NCBI GenBank assembly: GCA_905215345.1
Contig: CAJMPR010000010.1
Coordinates: forward strand, 1-64,000
Reading direction: 5' to 3'
Origin: an uncultured bacterium
GTDB lineage: Bacteria > Bacteroidota > Bacteroidia > Bacteroidales > Bacteroidaceae
DNA: 64,000 nucleotides
A model generated the notes under the pieces. It had not been told where the DNA came from. It made no database searches and saw nothing but the letters and a program-made list of their open reading frames with translations. This document shows, one piece after another, positions 7,514 to 15,850 of this stretch. Within the stretch, counting starts at the first letter, position 1, and every line of letters starts with the position of its first letter. Made by a program: the position numbers and the translations under genes.

Positions 7514-8857
7514 ATGAATATGAACAGACTGATTAAAATATTTTGTTTCTTGGCGTGCTGTATATTCGCATTCACCTCGTGCAAAGAGTCCGACGAAGAG
7601 CGCAGCCACGTATTGAAGATATACAACTGGGGCGATTACATCGACGAAGATGTGCTTGCCGAATTCCCCGTCTGGTACAAAGAGCAGACAGGAGAAGACA
7701 TCCGCATCGTTTATCAGGTGTTCGACATCAACGAAATCATGCTCACCAAGATAGAACGCGGGCACGAAGATTTCGACGTCGTGTGTCCTTCAGAGTATAT
7801 CATCGAGCGGATGTTGAAAAAAGGTCTTCTATTACCCATCGATCGCGATTTCGGCAAGACACCGGATTATCTGCCCAATATATCGCCTTACATACAGAAG
7901 GAATTGAATAAGACCAGTCAGCCCGGACATACCACTACTGACTATGCCGTACCCTATATGTGGGGAACGGCGGGTATTCTTTACAACAAGAACTTCATCA
8001 CTCAGGAAGAAGCCGATAGTTGGTACTGCCTTTGGAATCCTAAGAATAAAGGGAAAATCCTTATGAAAGACAGTTATCGTGACGCTTACGGCACTGCCAT
8101 TATCTACGGTCATACCAAGCAACTGGCAGACAGTACCGTGACCGTAGAGCAACTGATGAACGATAATTCTCCCGAAGCCATTGCTCTTGCCGAGAAGTAC
8201 CTGAAAGCCATGAAGCCCAATATTTCCGGTTGGGAAGCGGACTTCGGCAAAGAAATGATGACCAAGAATAAGACTTGGCTTAACCTGACGTGGAGCGGTG
8301 ATGCGGTCTGGGCTATAGAAGAAGCGGATACGGTAGGCGTTGACTTGGGTTACGAAGTGCCCCGTGAAGGTAGCAACATCTGGTACGACGGCTGGGTAAT
8401 CCCCAAATATTCACGCAATGTGAAGGCTGCGAGTTATTTCATCAATTATCTCTGCCAGCCCGATATAGCGTTACGCAATATGGATGCCATCGGATACGTA
8501 AGTGCCATAGCGACTCCTGAAATTATGGAAGCGAAACGCGATACTACCCTTGAGGAATACTTTGACCTGAGTTATTTCTTCGGTGAAGGTGTAGGAGCCG
8601 ACAGCCTGCAAATCAACCCTGTGCAATATCCCGACCGGAAAGTGGTGGAACGTTGCGCCATGATACGCGATTTCGGTGACCGTACCGAGCTGGTACTCGA
8701 AATGTGGAGCCGGGTGAAAGGCGATAACCTCAACACCGGTATCGTATTGCTGATATTTGCCGTATTCGGCGTACTGTTCATCTGGCTGGTATACGCCAAG
8801 ATACGGAAGTACAGACAGAAACAGAGACATCATAGGAGAAGGAGAAGAAAAAAGTGA
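7514..8857 (+). CDS. potD: Spermidine/putrescine-binding lipoprotein with extra C-terminal membrane anchor
   Basis: A 447-residue solute-binding protein of the PotD/PotF family. The N-terminus ends in a lipobox (FAFTSC, Cys23), so it should be lipid-anchored. The mature part begins with VLKIYNWGDYIDED, the classic PotD start, and contains VPYMWGTAGI and IWYDGWVIP. PotD proteins are usually about 350 residues. Here the fold is followed by a hydrophobic helix (VLLIFAVFGVLFIWLVY, about 405-425) and a strongly basic tail (RHHRRRRRKK). The protein may thus be tethered at both ends, keeping it beside the permease. It is the last gene of the operon. Confidence 0.9.
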   Translation: MNMNRLIKIFCFLACCIFAFTSCKESDEERSHVLKIYNWGDYIDEDVLAEFPVWYKEQTGEDIRIVYQVFDINEIMLTKIERGHEDFDVVCPSEYIIERMLKKGLLLPIDRDFGKTPDYLPNISPYIQKELNKTSQPGHTTTDYAVPYMWGTAGILYNKNFITQEEADSWYCLWNPKNKGKILMKDSYRDAYGTAIIYGHTKQLADSTVTVEQLMNDNSPEAIALAEKYLKAMKPNISGWEADFGKEMMTKNKTWLNLTWSGDAVWAIEEADTVGVDLGYEVPREGSNIWYDGWVIPKYSRNVKAASYFINYLCQPDIALRNMDAIGYVSAIATPEIMEAKRDTTLEEYFDLSYFFGEGVGADSLQINPVQYPDRKVVERCAMIRDFGDRTELVLEMWSRVKGDNLNTGIVLLIFAVFGVLFIWLVYAKIRKYRQKQRHHRRRRRKK

Positions 8858-8870
8858 TGAATGATTGGCG

Positions 8871-8975
8871 ATTAGTGATTTGTTTGTAAGGGGCTCTATC
8901 AATGTAGCAAAGAAAAGACATCAACTAATCACCAATCCCCAATAACTTTCTTCTTCGTATAAACAAATCACTAAT
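8871..8975. repeat. Inter-gene inverted repeat built from TTAGTGATT words
   Basis: ATTAGTGATTTGTTT (8871-8885) and AAACAAATCACTAAT (8961-8975) are perfect 15-bp inverted arms between potD and nagA. Further partial copies (ACTAATCACCAATCC near 8924) lie between them. Confidence 0.6.
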
Positions 8976-8992
8976 AACTAATAACTAACTCC

Positions 8993-10150
8993 ATGCTTAC
9001 TCAGATTATTAACGGACGCATATTCACCCCACAAGGCTGGTTGAATGAAGGTTCTGTCCTGATGCGGGACGGAAAGATTCTTGAAGTAACCAATTGTGAC
9101 CTCGCTCTTATCGGCGCACATCTCATTGACGCCAAGGGCATGTACATCGTACCTGGTTTCGTTTGCATGCACGCACATGGCGGCGGTGGACATGACTTTA
9201 CCGAATGTACCGAAGAAGCCTTCCGCAGCATCATTCAAGCTCATCTGCGTCATGGAGCCACGAGCTTCTATCCCACCCTTTCATCTTCACCCTTCAGCAA
9301 ACTGCATCAGGCTGCGGAAATCTGCGAACGCCTCATGGAAGAGCCGGGCAGCCCTATACAAGGACTACATATCGAGGGTCCGTACCTCAACCCGAAAATG
9401 GCAGGCGAACAGTTTGCCGCCCAAATAAAAGAGATTGACGAAAAAGAATACAAAGAACTTATAGAAAGTACTCGTTGCATCAAGCGTTGGGACGCTTCGC
9501 CGGAGTTACCGGGAGCGCTCGACTTTGCCCGCTATCTTCGTGAAAAAGGTATCCTGGCAGCCGTATCGCACACAGAAGCCGAGTACGACGGCATCAAAGC
9601 CGCTTACGAGGCCGGATTCACTCATGCCGCCCACTTCTACAACGCCATGCCTGGATTCCACAAGCGTCGCGAGTACAAGTACGAAGGCACGGTAGAAAGT
9701 GTATACCTGACCGACGGAATGACTATCGAACTGATAGCCGACGGTATCCATTTGCCTTCCACCATCCTGAAACTGGCATATAAACTAAAAGGCATCGAAC
9801 ATACCTGCCTCGTAACCGATGCTCTCTCTTGTGCGGCAACTGACGGTAAGGAAATCAACGACCCGCGTTATATCATCGAAGATGGTGTATGCAAGCTTGC
9901 CGACCGTTCGGCATTGGCAGGCAGTATCGCTACATCGGACGTACTGGTACGCACTATGGTAAAAGCCGGTATACCTTTGGGTGATGCCCTGCGTATGGCT
10001 TCCGAAACACCGGCACGCATCATGGGTATATACGACCATAAAGGTTCGTTGCAAAAGGACAAAGATGCCGATGTCCTGATTCTGGACAAAGACCTGAACA
10101 TACGTGCCGTGTGGCAGGGCGGGAAACTTAGTGAAAACAATTTATTCTAA
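8993..10150 (+). CDS. nagA: N-acetylglucosamine-6-phosphate deacetylase
   Basis: A 385-residue metal-dependent amidohydrolase that converts GlcNAc-6-phosphate to glucosamine-6-phosphate in amino-sugar catabolism and cell-wall recycling. Visible motifs are the strand-1 metal site MHAHGGGGHDF, the metal-ligand Glu in GLHIEGPYLNPKMAG, His in SHTEA and HAAHFYNAMPG, and the catalytic Asp in LVTDALS. The C-terminal segment DADVLILDKDLNIRAVWQGGK is typical. Length matches the family. nagB is not adjacent. Confidence 0.93.
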   Translation: MLTQIINGRIFTPQGWLNEGSVLMRDGKILEVTNCDLALIGAHLIDAKGMYIVPGFVCMHAHGGGGHDFTECTEEAFRSIIQAHLRHGATSFYPTLSSSPFSKLHQAAEICERLMEEPGSPIQGLHIEGPYLNPKMAGEQFAAQIKEIDEKEYKELIESTRCIKRWDASPELPGALDFARYLREKGILAAVSHTEAEYDGIKAAYEAGFTHAAHFYNAMPGFHKRREYKYEGTVESVYLTDGMTIELIADGIHLPSTILKLAYKLKGIEHTCLVTDALSCAATDGKEINDPRYIIEDGVCKLADRSALAGSIATSDVLVRTMVKAGIPLGDALRMASETPARIMGIYDHKGSLQKDKDADVLILDKDLNIRAVWQGGKLSENNLF

Positions 10151-10195
10151 ATAGGAAACTTTAAAGTTTATATTTCATACTTAAAACTGACCCTC

Positions 10196-11524
10196 ATGCT
10201 CGGAGCAAAGAATCTTACTCAAGGCCCTATCAACCGCCAGTTATTCACACTGGCTATGCCTATCATGGCCACTTCCTTTATCCAGATGGCATACAGCCTT
10301 ACGGATATGGCATGGGTGGGACGTCTGGGTAGCGAAGCCGTAGCAGCTGTCGGTGCAGTGGGAATATTGACCTGGATGTCCGGTTCTATTGCACTATTAA
10401 ACAAGGTAGGTTCGGAGGTTAGCGTAGGACAATCCATCGGTGCGCGCAGTCAGGACGACGCCCGGTCGTTTGCTTCACATAATATCAGTATCGCACTGAT
10501 TATTTCCGTCTGCTGGGGCGGGCTGCTGTTTCTGTTCGCCAACCCCATTATGCACCTTTTCGGATTGAATGAGGACATTACCAATCATGCCATCACCTAC
10601 CTGCGCATCATCTCCACCGGATTGCCTTTCGTCTTCCTGTCCGCTGCCTTCACAGGTATCTACAATGCTGCAGGACGAAGTAAGACACCATTCTATATCA
10701 GCGGTACGGGACTTATCATCAACATCCTGCTCGACCCGCTGTTTATCTTCGGATTTGGTTGGGGAACGGTGGGCGCAGCCCTTGCCACTTGGCTTGCCGA
10801 GGCAACCGTGTTCACCATCTTTATCTATAAACTCAGGCGAAAAGATGATTTATTGGGAGGATTCCCCTTTTTCGTCCGGTTAAAGAGGAAATATACCCTG
10901 CGTATCTTCAAACTGGGTTTGCCGGTTGCCACACTGAACACCTTGTTTGCATTTGTCAATATGTTCCTTTCTCGTACGGCCGCTGAACAGGGCGGGCACA
11001 TCGGACTTATGGCTTTCACCACCGGAGGACAAATCGAAGCAATCACTTGGAATACCTCACAAGGATTCTCTACGGGGCTGAGTGCATTTATTGCACAGAA
11101 TTATGCGGCAGGTCAAAAATCACGCGTCAAGCAAGCCTGGAAAACAACGCTTTGGATGACGGGTGTATTCGGAACATTCTGTTCGCTGCTGTTTATCTTC
11201 TTTGGTAGCGAAGTATTCTCTATTTTTGTCCCCGAAGAGGAGGCTTATCGCGTAGGTGGAGACTTCCTGCGCATCGACGGATATTCACAACTGTTCATGA
11301 TGTTGGAAATTACGATGCAAGGCGTATTTTACGGTATAGGGCGTACCGTACCTCCGGCTATCGTAAGTATAGGATGCAATTACATGCGTATCCCCGTAGC
11401 GTTATTGCTGGTACAAATGGGACTGGGTGTGGATGCTATCTGGTGGGCCGTTAGTGGAACGACAGTTGTCAAGGGACTTATTCTGACAGGTTGGTTTATA
11501 TTTATTAAAAGGAAAATTCTCTAA
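10196..11524 (+). CDS. MATE family efflux transporter
   Basis: A 442-residue, 12-helix inner-membrane protein of the multidrug and toxic compound extrusion family, which exports cationic drugs using Na+ or H+ gradients. The N-terminus (LFTLAMPIMATSFIQMAYSLTDMAWVGRLG) and the mid-protein repeat (LKLGLPVA-type, here FKLGLPVATLNTL) show the two-fold internal symmetry of the family. It follows nagA by 45 bp and may be co-transcribed. The substrate is unknown. It is distinct from the second MATE gene at 58838-60178. Confidence 0.92.
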   Translation: MLGAKNLTQGPINRQLFTLAMPIMATSFIQMAYSLTDMAWVGRLGSEAVAAVGAVGILTWMSGSIALLNKVGSEVSVGQSIGARSQDDARSFASHNISIALIISVCWGGLLFLFANPIMHLFGLNEDITNHAITYLRIISTGLPFVFLSAAFTGIYNAAGRSKTPFYISGTGLIINILLDPLFIFGFGWGTVGAALATWLAEATVFTIFIYKLRRKDDLLGGFPFFVRLKRKYTLRIFKLGLPVATLNTLFAFVNMFLSRTAAEQGGHIGLMAFTTGGQIEAITWNTSQGFSTGLSAFIAQNYAAGQKSRVKQAWKTTLWMTGVFGTFCSLLFIFFGSEVFSIFVPEEEAYRVGGDFLRIDGYSQLFMMLEITMQGVFYGIGRTVPPAIVSIGCNYMRIPVALLLVQMGLGVDAIWWAVSGTTVVKGLILTGWFIFIKRKIL

Positions 11525-11619
11525 AAAGATTACGGTTCTAAACTTTTTGATATCAATAAACGTATTATATGCACAAATTTACATTCGTAAAACTTAAACC
11601 GCTTAAAAAAACAAAAGGT

Positions 11620-12294
11620 ATGAAAAAGATGAAAATTGCAGCATTTATGCTGAGTGGTACCATACTGCTGGGTAGTTGTAGTACCATGAACAACACTACC
11701 AAAGGTGGTGTTATCGGAGGTGGTTCGGGTGCAGCAGCCGGAGCTATCATCGGTGGATTGATTGGTAAGGGAAAAGGCGCGGCCATCGGTGCGGCAGTGG
11801 GTGCGGCAGTAGGTACGGGCACCGGTGTGCTCATCGGCCGTAAGATGGATAAGAAAGCCGCCGAAGCCGCTAAAATACAAGGTGCGCAGGTAGAGATGGT
11901 GAAAGATGCCAATAACCTGGATGCCGTAAAGGTTTCGTTTGAGTCGGGCATACTGTTCGCTTTCAACTCTTCCGCATTGAACAACGGTTCCAAGGCTTCT
12001 CTGCGTGAACTGGCGCAGATTCTGAAAGAAGATCCTACTACGGATATTGCCATTATCGGGCATACTGACAAAGTAGGTACGTACGATGCCAATATGAAGG
12101 TTTCAAGAGAACGCGCTTATTCCGTAGAGAATTATCTGCAAACTTGCGGTGTATCTCCTTCTCAATTCAAGGAAGTACAAGGTGTAGGTTACAATGAATA
12201 TGACAATAGTATGTCGGCCGAACAGAATCGCCGTGTAGATATATACATGTATGCCAGTGAGCAGATGATTAAGAATGCGGAAGCAGGTAAATAG
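11620..12294 (+). CDS. OmpA-family outer-membrane lipoprotein with glycine-zipper segment
   Basis: From the ATG at 11620 (MKKMKIAAFMLSG) the product is 224 residues. It has a lipoprotein signal ending LLGSC, a glycine-zipper stretch (~25-85: GGVIGGGSGAAAGAIIGG, GKGAAIGAAVGAA) and a C-terminal OmpA-like peptidoglycan-binding domain (~110-215) with IIGHTDKVGTYDAN, the SRERA segment and the NRRVDI end. The role is anchoring the outer membrane to peptidoglycan. An upstream in-frame ATG at 11569 would add 17 residues and spoil the signal peptide, so the later start is preferred. Confidence 0.88.
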   Translation: MKKMKIAAFMLSGTILLGSCSTMNNTTKGGVIGGGSGAAAGAIIGGLIGKGKGAAIGAAVGAAVGTGTGVLIGRKMDKKAAEAAKIQGAQVEMVKDANNLDAVKVSFESGILFAFNSSALNNGSKASLRELAQILKEDPTTDIAIIGHTDKVGTYDANMKVSRERAYSVENYLQTCGVSPSQFKEVQGVGYNEYDNSMSAEQNRRVDIYMYASEQMIKNAEAGK

Positions 12295-12334
12295 CGCTTT
12301 TCTTTTGTCTTAATACAAAAGGCAAGATACCAAA

Positions 12335-12418
12335 AGAAAATCAAGGCTACACTTCCGGGATTACTCCGAAAGTGTAGTCTGAGAGCTATGCGGCGAAAGC
12401 ATAGCGCCTCTTCTGATA
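12335..12418 (+). repeat. Two hairpins between the OmpA-like gene and mtgA
   Basis: CTACACTTCCGG and CCGAAAGTGTAG (12350-12377 region) form an 11-of-12-bp stem. Just downstream, GCTATGC and GCATAGC (about 12386-12408) form a second, perfect 7-bp stem. No long T-run follows, so this may be a processing or weak termination structure. Confidence 0.45.
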
Positions 12419-12445
12419 TATAAGCCTACTAATAGAACTACGACG

Positions 12446-13171
12446 ATGAAACTTTCAAAGCCTTTGCGAATCCTTCGCAACGTCATACTTTTCTTCTTTA
12501 TATCCACCATCCTGATGGTAGTGGTATATCGCTTCATGCCGGTATATATCACCCCGCTAATGGTTATCCGTAGTACGCAACAAGTGTTCAGGGGTGAAAG
12601 CCCTGTATGGCATCATACGTGGGTTCCATTTGATAAAATTTCATCCAATCTGCCCATGGCGGTGATTGCTTCGGAAGACAATCGCTTTGCCACGCACAAC
12701 GGTTTTGACTTTGAGGAAATACAGAAAGCGATGAAGGAGAATGAAAAGCGGAAGCGCAAACGCGGAGCAAGTACCATCAGCCAACAAACAGCCAAGAACG
12801 TATTCCTGTGGCCGCAATCTTCCTGGGTACGCAAAGGACTGGAGGTTTACTTCACCTGGTTGATTGAACTATGCTGGTCAAAAGAACGGATTATGGAAGT
12901 CTATCTCAACTCCATCGAAATGGGAAAAGGTATTTACGGAGCACAGGCCGCTGCCAAATATAAGTTTAACACTACCGCTGCCAAGCTCTCTGCAGGACAA
13001 TGTGCGCTGATTGCAGCGACTTTGCCCAACCCGATTCGTTTTAATTCGGCCAAACCCTCACCGTATATAATGAAAAGACAAGGACAAATACTACGATTAA
13101 TGAAGCTCGTACCTAAGTTCCCTCCGGTTGAAGAACCGGTAAAAAAGGCAGTGAAGAAGAAAAAGAAATAA
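12446..13171 (+). CDS. mtgA: Monofunctional biosynthetic peptidoglycan transglycosylase
   Basis: A 241-residue GT51 enzyme that polymerises lipid II into glycan strands on the periplasmic face. One N-terminal membrane helix (~12-36) precedes the catalytic domain. GT51 motifs are visible: ASEDNRFATHNGFD with the catalytic Glu, GASTISQQTAKNVFLW, and the second Glu region ERIMEVYLNSIEMGKGIYG. The transpeptidase domain of class A PBPs is absent, and the total length fits MtgA. The C-terminus is a lysine-rich tail. Confidence 0.93.
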   Translation: MKLSKPLRILRNVILFFFISTILMVVVYRFMPVYITPLMVIRSTQQVFRGESPVWHHTWVPFDKISSNLPMAVIASEDNRFATHNGFDFEEIQKAMKENEKRKRKRGASTISQQTAKNVFLWPQSSWVRKGLEVYFTWLIELCWSKERIMEVYLNSIEMGKGIYGAQAAAKYKFNTTAAKLSAGQCALIAATLPNPIRFNSAKPSPYIMKRQGQILRLMKLVPKFPPVEEPVKKAVKKKKK

Positions 13172-13209
13172 AAAAACTTTCCCTTAAAGAATAAAGAAAG
13201 AATATTCAC

Positions 13210-13217
13210 TACATTTG
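13210..13217 (+). promoter_or_regulatory. -7 box upstream of the structured RNA (TACATTTG)
   Basis: A perfect TAnnTTTG match with no start codon for the next 350 bases. The predicted start near 13222 would make a long structured leader or an independent RNA. Confidence 0.6.
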
Positions 13218-13221
13218 CAAA

Positions 13222-13549
13222 ATAACGAGTGAATACCCAGAGTATTAACCCCTAAAGATAGATAAAGAAATTATCTATTAAGAAGTGTTATGCCAGGCAT
13301 AACCTCTTATAGGTAACTATTAAATGAATATAATTTATAAAACATCGGAAAAGCGTTTCCATTCTTATACTTATTAGAAATTGAGCTTTAGCTCTTATTC
13401 TCTGTTCTGAAAACCGCCAAATTGAAGTGTATGAGAATAAGTAAGTGAAGGTTCACGCTATATAGGCGTGAACTGTTCGTACTTATTTATACACGCGGTG
13501 CTTGGCGGTACCTCAGAACAATATAGGTTACGAATGGTTCCGCCTTTTT
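13222..13549 (+). ncRNA. Candidate structured RNA/attenuator upstream of a small HTH gene
   Basis: The ~330-nt stretch has a promoter, no long reading frame and dense pairing. Hairpins are AATAC/GTATT (13232-13246), ATAGATAA/TTATCTAT (13258-13278), GTTATG/CATAAC (13287-13303), GGAAA/TTTCC (13347-13360) and GAGC/GCTC (13383-13394). A rod from 13404 to 13519 follows: GTTCTGA and ACCGCCAA pair with TTGGCGGT and TCAGAAC, then GTGTAT/ATACAC, AATAAGTA/TACTTATT and GTTCACGC/GCGTGAAC. GGCGGTACC (13504-13512) can instead pair with GGTTCCGCC (13536-13544) before TTTTT. CTTATTCTC (13394-13402) can instead pair with GAGAATAAG (13433-13441). It is either a 6S-like rod RNA or a switch controlling the HTH gene. 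The identity is not recognised. Confidence 0.6.
13504..13549 (+). terminator. Terminator hairpin competing with the upstream rod
   Basis: GGCGGTACC and GGTTCCGCC pair at 8 of 9 positions around a 23-nt loop, followed by TTTTT. The 5' arm is the same sequence that closes the rod with ACCGCCAA (13413-13420), so the two structures exclude each other. Confidence 0.55.
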
Positions 13550-13569
13550 CATAATGCATCAGCATCATT

Positions 13570-13809
13570 ATGATACACATTGGTAAACTTATTGAAGAAG
13601 AACTCCGCCGCCAAGGGCGTTCCGTAAGTTGGTTTGCAAGCAGGCTATACTGTGACCGCACCAATGTATATTCCATCTTCAGAAGAAAAAGTATAGATAC
13701 AGACCTTTTAATACGAATCAGCCACATATTAGACTATAACTTTTTCAATTGTTATCTCTCCGAATTTAATGAAGAAATCTCTGTATCCAAAGTAAACAAA
13801 CAGGATTAA
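13570..13809 (+). CDS. Small helix-turn-helix (XRE-like) protein
   Basis: A 79-residue protein with a Cro/C1-type helix-turn-helix: GKLIEEELRRQGRSVSWFA then RLYCDRTNVYSIFRRKSI, residues ~4-45. Small proteins of this type are frequent in Bacteroides, and their targets are generally unknown. The gene lies 20 bp after a predicted terminator. Its ATG sits inside a hairpin (CATAATG at 13550-13556 with CATTATG at 13566-13572), so expression may depend on the RNA structure upstream. The stop codon overlaps a terminator hairpin. Confidence 0.75.
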   Translation: MIHIGKLIEEELRRQGRSVSWFASRLYCDRTNVYSIFRRKSIDTDLLIRISHILDYNFFNCYLSEFNEEISVSKVNKQD

Positions 13810-13832
13810 TGTAGAATATTATTCTACATTTT
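13808..13832 (+). terminator. Hairpin at the end of the HTH gene
   Basis: AATGTAGAAT (13808-13817) and ATTCTACATT (13821-13830) form a perfect 10-bp stem with a 3-nt loop and a short T-run, overlapping the HTH stop codon. Confidence 0.6.
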
Positions 13833-13881
13833 GTTGAAATCTCTACTACAATCCCATCCTACTATTTCCTCACTCGCAAAC

Positions 13882-13889
13882 TATCTTTG
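13882..13889 (+). promoter_or_regulatory. -7 box for the lipocalin-like lipoprotein (TATCTTTG)
   Basis: A perfect TAnnTTTG match about 100 bp upstream of the ATG at 13993. Confidence 0.55.
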
Positions 13890-13992
13890 CAACATATTTT
13901 CAAATGTACAAATAAACATTAACACAAACGGACAAATACGATTGTGCTATACATTAAATAACTTTTTAATACTAACTAAATCAAAAAAGAAA

Positions 13993-14433
13993 ATGAAAAA
14001 TTTTGAATTGAAATTCTGGTTATCATGCGTGATGGTAGCTTTGTGTATTGGCTTCACATCTTGTGGCGACGACGATGACGAAGGTATTGCAGGTGATGCA
14101 AAAACTCTCATTATAGGTACTTGGCAGTCAACATGGCTCAAGGGTTATGAGATATATGATGGGGAAAAAGAAACATTTGATGAAGCTTATACAGAAGACA
14201 TCTATAGTTTCAAAAGTGATGGTAAGGGAACTTACAAAGATATATCGGGTAGCAGTACATACACCGCAGATTTCACCTGGACAATCTCCGGTAATAAACT
14301 AAAGATTACATTCAGCGGTTATAGCCAAGAAGCTACAATCAAGACACTGAATGAGAATACGGCAGTCCTCGTTGGACAAGAAAAAGATAAAGATGGTGAA
14401 TATTACTCTGAAATAACTTTCAAGAAGAAATAA
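13993..14433 (+). CDS. Lipocalin-like lipoprotein
   Basis: From the ATG at 13993 (MKNFELKFWL) the product is 146 residues with a lipoprotein signal ending GFTSC followed by an acidic Asp/Glu run, the usual signal for outer-membrane or surface lipoproteins in Bacteroides. The mature domain has the lipocalin-type G-x-W start (IIGTWQSTW) and alternating strands with FKSDGKGTYKD and FTWTISGNKLKITF. These proteins are common in Bacteroides and of unknown ligand. A longer frame beginning at 13831 would place 54 residues before the signal peptide and is rejected. Confidence 0.8.
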   Translation: MKNFELKFWLSCVMVALCIGFTSCGDDDDEGIAGDAKTLIIGTWQSTWLKGYEIYDGEKETFDEAYTEDIYSFKSDGKGTYKDISGSSTYTADFTWTISGNKLKITFSGYSQEATIKTLNENTAVLVGQEKDKDGEYYSEITFKKK

Positions 14434-14496
14434 TAATTCTCTCTCAGACTACTAAACTATTCTCTTAATATTCCTGAGTACCGGGGATGTGAAAGT

Positions 14497-14535
14497 GAAA
14501 CGCCTCGCATTTGTTCGACAAATGCGAGGCGTTTC
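14497..14535. terminator. Bidirectional terminator
   Basis: An 18-bp perfect stem, GAAACGCCTCGCATTTGT (14497-14514) with its complement (14518-14535), and a 3-nt loop, between convergent genes: the lipoprotein (ends 14433) and cydB (ends 14581). Confidence 0.85.
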
Positions 14536-14580
14536 TATTGTTAACTCCAGAGATTTCAAGAGTACCCCCCCTGCTTTTCA

Positions 14581-15729
14581 TTAATAGGCATGTCCTCCTT
14601 CGGATATTTCTTTCTTGTCTATCTTCCTGTTGTCAATGCTACGCCATGCATAGAATATATAGGCAAGGACAAAAGGTACCAAAATAGACACATAAGCCAT
14701 TACTCTTAGCGTGAATTGGCTGGAACAACTGTTTGCCAGTGTCAATGAGCTTTGCAAATCAGCGGTGGAAGGATAGTATGCGGTATTATTATAACCGGCA
14801 GTGAGCAGCAATGCAAGTACCGTGAGTACTGTACCTGTGCCCGCAAACCAGATACCTTTATCGAAAGCAGGTTTCCATATCGTACGGATAATTCCCCAAA
14901 GCACCGCTAACACTCCGATAAGGAAAACCACTAATACCAACGGCATTTCAATGAAGTTCGTGAAATATTTATAAGGCTCCATAAATACCTCACCGGTCTC
15001 TGGATTCACTGCATACCCTTCGGCAAGCAATGTACGGATAACGAAAGCCAGAAAGAACACCAGGAAGAATCCTGTATTTCCCCACAAAGAACGGCGACAA
15101 CGTTTTACCAAGTCTACATCGTTAATGTTATTGATAAAATAGAGCGAACCAAGAATACGCGCCAGGAAGAATACGGCCAATCCTAACACCACGTTCCAAG
15201 GATTGAGCAGAGCATCCAGCCCATGGCCGGCATTTGCCCAATGACTGATAACGGGCATTACTGTATCTGCAATATTTCCTTTATTAATATAGAACTCCGA
15301 GCCGGTAAAGAACGTTGCCACAGCTCCACCCAACAGTAGAGGCCCCACCACTCCGTTTATCACCAGAAATACTCGATAGGTCGTTTTTCCCAACAGGTTT
15401 CCGGCTTTGGACTGGAACTCATAGCTGACAGCCTGTAACACAAAGCTGAACAGAATAATCATCCACAGCCAGTATGCCCCTCCGAAACTCGTACTGTAAA
15501 ACAACGGAAACGATGCAAAGAAAGCACCACCGAACGTAACGAGCGTAGTAAACGTAAACTCCCATTTACGTCCCGTAGAGTTAATCATCATCTTGCGCTG
15601 TTCTTCAGTTTTGCCCAGACAGAACAATAAAGAATTCCCCCCCTGCACAAATAGCAGAAAAACAAGTATAGCTCCCAATAAAGAGACTATAAACCACCAA
15701 TATTGTTGTAAAAGAATGTATGTATTCAT
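14581..15729 (-). CDS. cydB: Cytochrome bd ubiquinol oxidase subunit II
   Basis: A 382-residue, multi-pass membrane subunit of cytochrome bd, the high-affinity O2-reducing quinol oxidase that lets Bacteroides use nanomolar oxygen. The N-terminal helix with the FVQGGNSLLF sequence and the helices around GRKWEFTFTTLVTFGGAFFASFP are typical of CydB. It is the last gene of the DUF4492-cydA-cydB unit, separated from cydA by a 112-bp gap with a 13-bp inverted repeat (15747-15759 with 15838-15850). Transcription ends at the 14497-14535 hairpin. Confidence 0.93.
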   Translation of the reverse strand: MNTYILLQQYWWFIVSLLGAILVFLLFVQGGNSLLFCLGKTEEQRKMMINSTGRKWEFTFTTLVTFGGAFFASFPLFYSTSFGGAYWLWMIILFSFVLQAVSYEFQSKAGNLLGKTTYRVFLVINGVVGPLLLGGAVATFFTGSEFYINKGNIADTVMPVISHWANAGHGLDALLNPWNVVLGLAVFFLARILGSLYFINNINDVDLVKRCRRSLWGNTGFFLVFFLAFVIRTLLAEGYAVNPETGEVFMEPYKYFTNFIEMPLVLVVFLIGVLAVLWGIIRTIWKPAFDKGIWFAGTGTVLTVLALLLTAGYNNTAYYPSTADLQSSLTLANSCSSQFTLRVMAYVSILVPFVLAYIFYAWRSIDNRKIDKKEISEGGHAY

Positions 15730-15746
15730 CGTTAGTTATAAGTTAT

Positions 15747-15850
15747 GAGTTATAAGTTACTTGTTTATCATTAGAGTTATTCATTTTAAGCCATGAGTAT
15801 CTGTTTACCATAAAGGAAAACATCAGCAAATCACTCTTAACTTATAACTC
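15747..15850. repeat. Inverted repeat between cydA and cydB
   Basis: GAGTTATAAGTTA (15747-15759) and TAACTTATAACTC (15838-15850) are perfect 13-bp inverted arms. The right arm overlaps the cydA stop codon, so the cydA-cydB mRNA can fold here. Confidence 0.55.

Noticed and set aside
11530..12092. Two long minus-strand frames (about 175 residues each) opposite the OmpA-like lipoprotein
   Set aside because: They are shadows of the Gly/Ala-rich coding strand and have low-complexity translations without domains.
13222..13549. Retron or group II intron RNA
   Set aside because: No reverse transcriptase gene is nearby and the small neighbouring gene is an HTH protein. The structure was kept only as an unclassified RNA.
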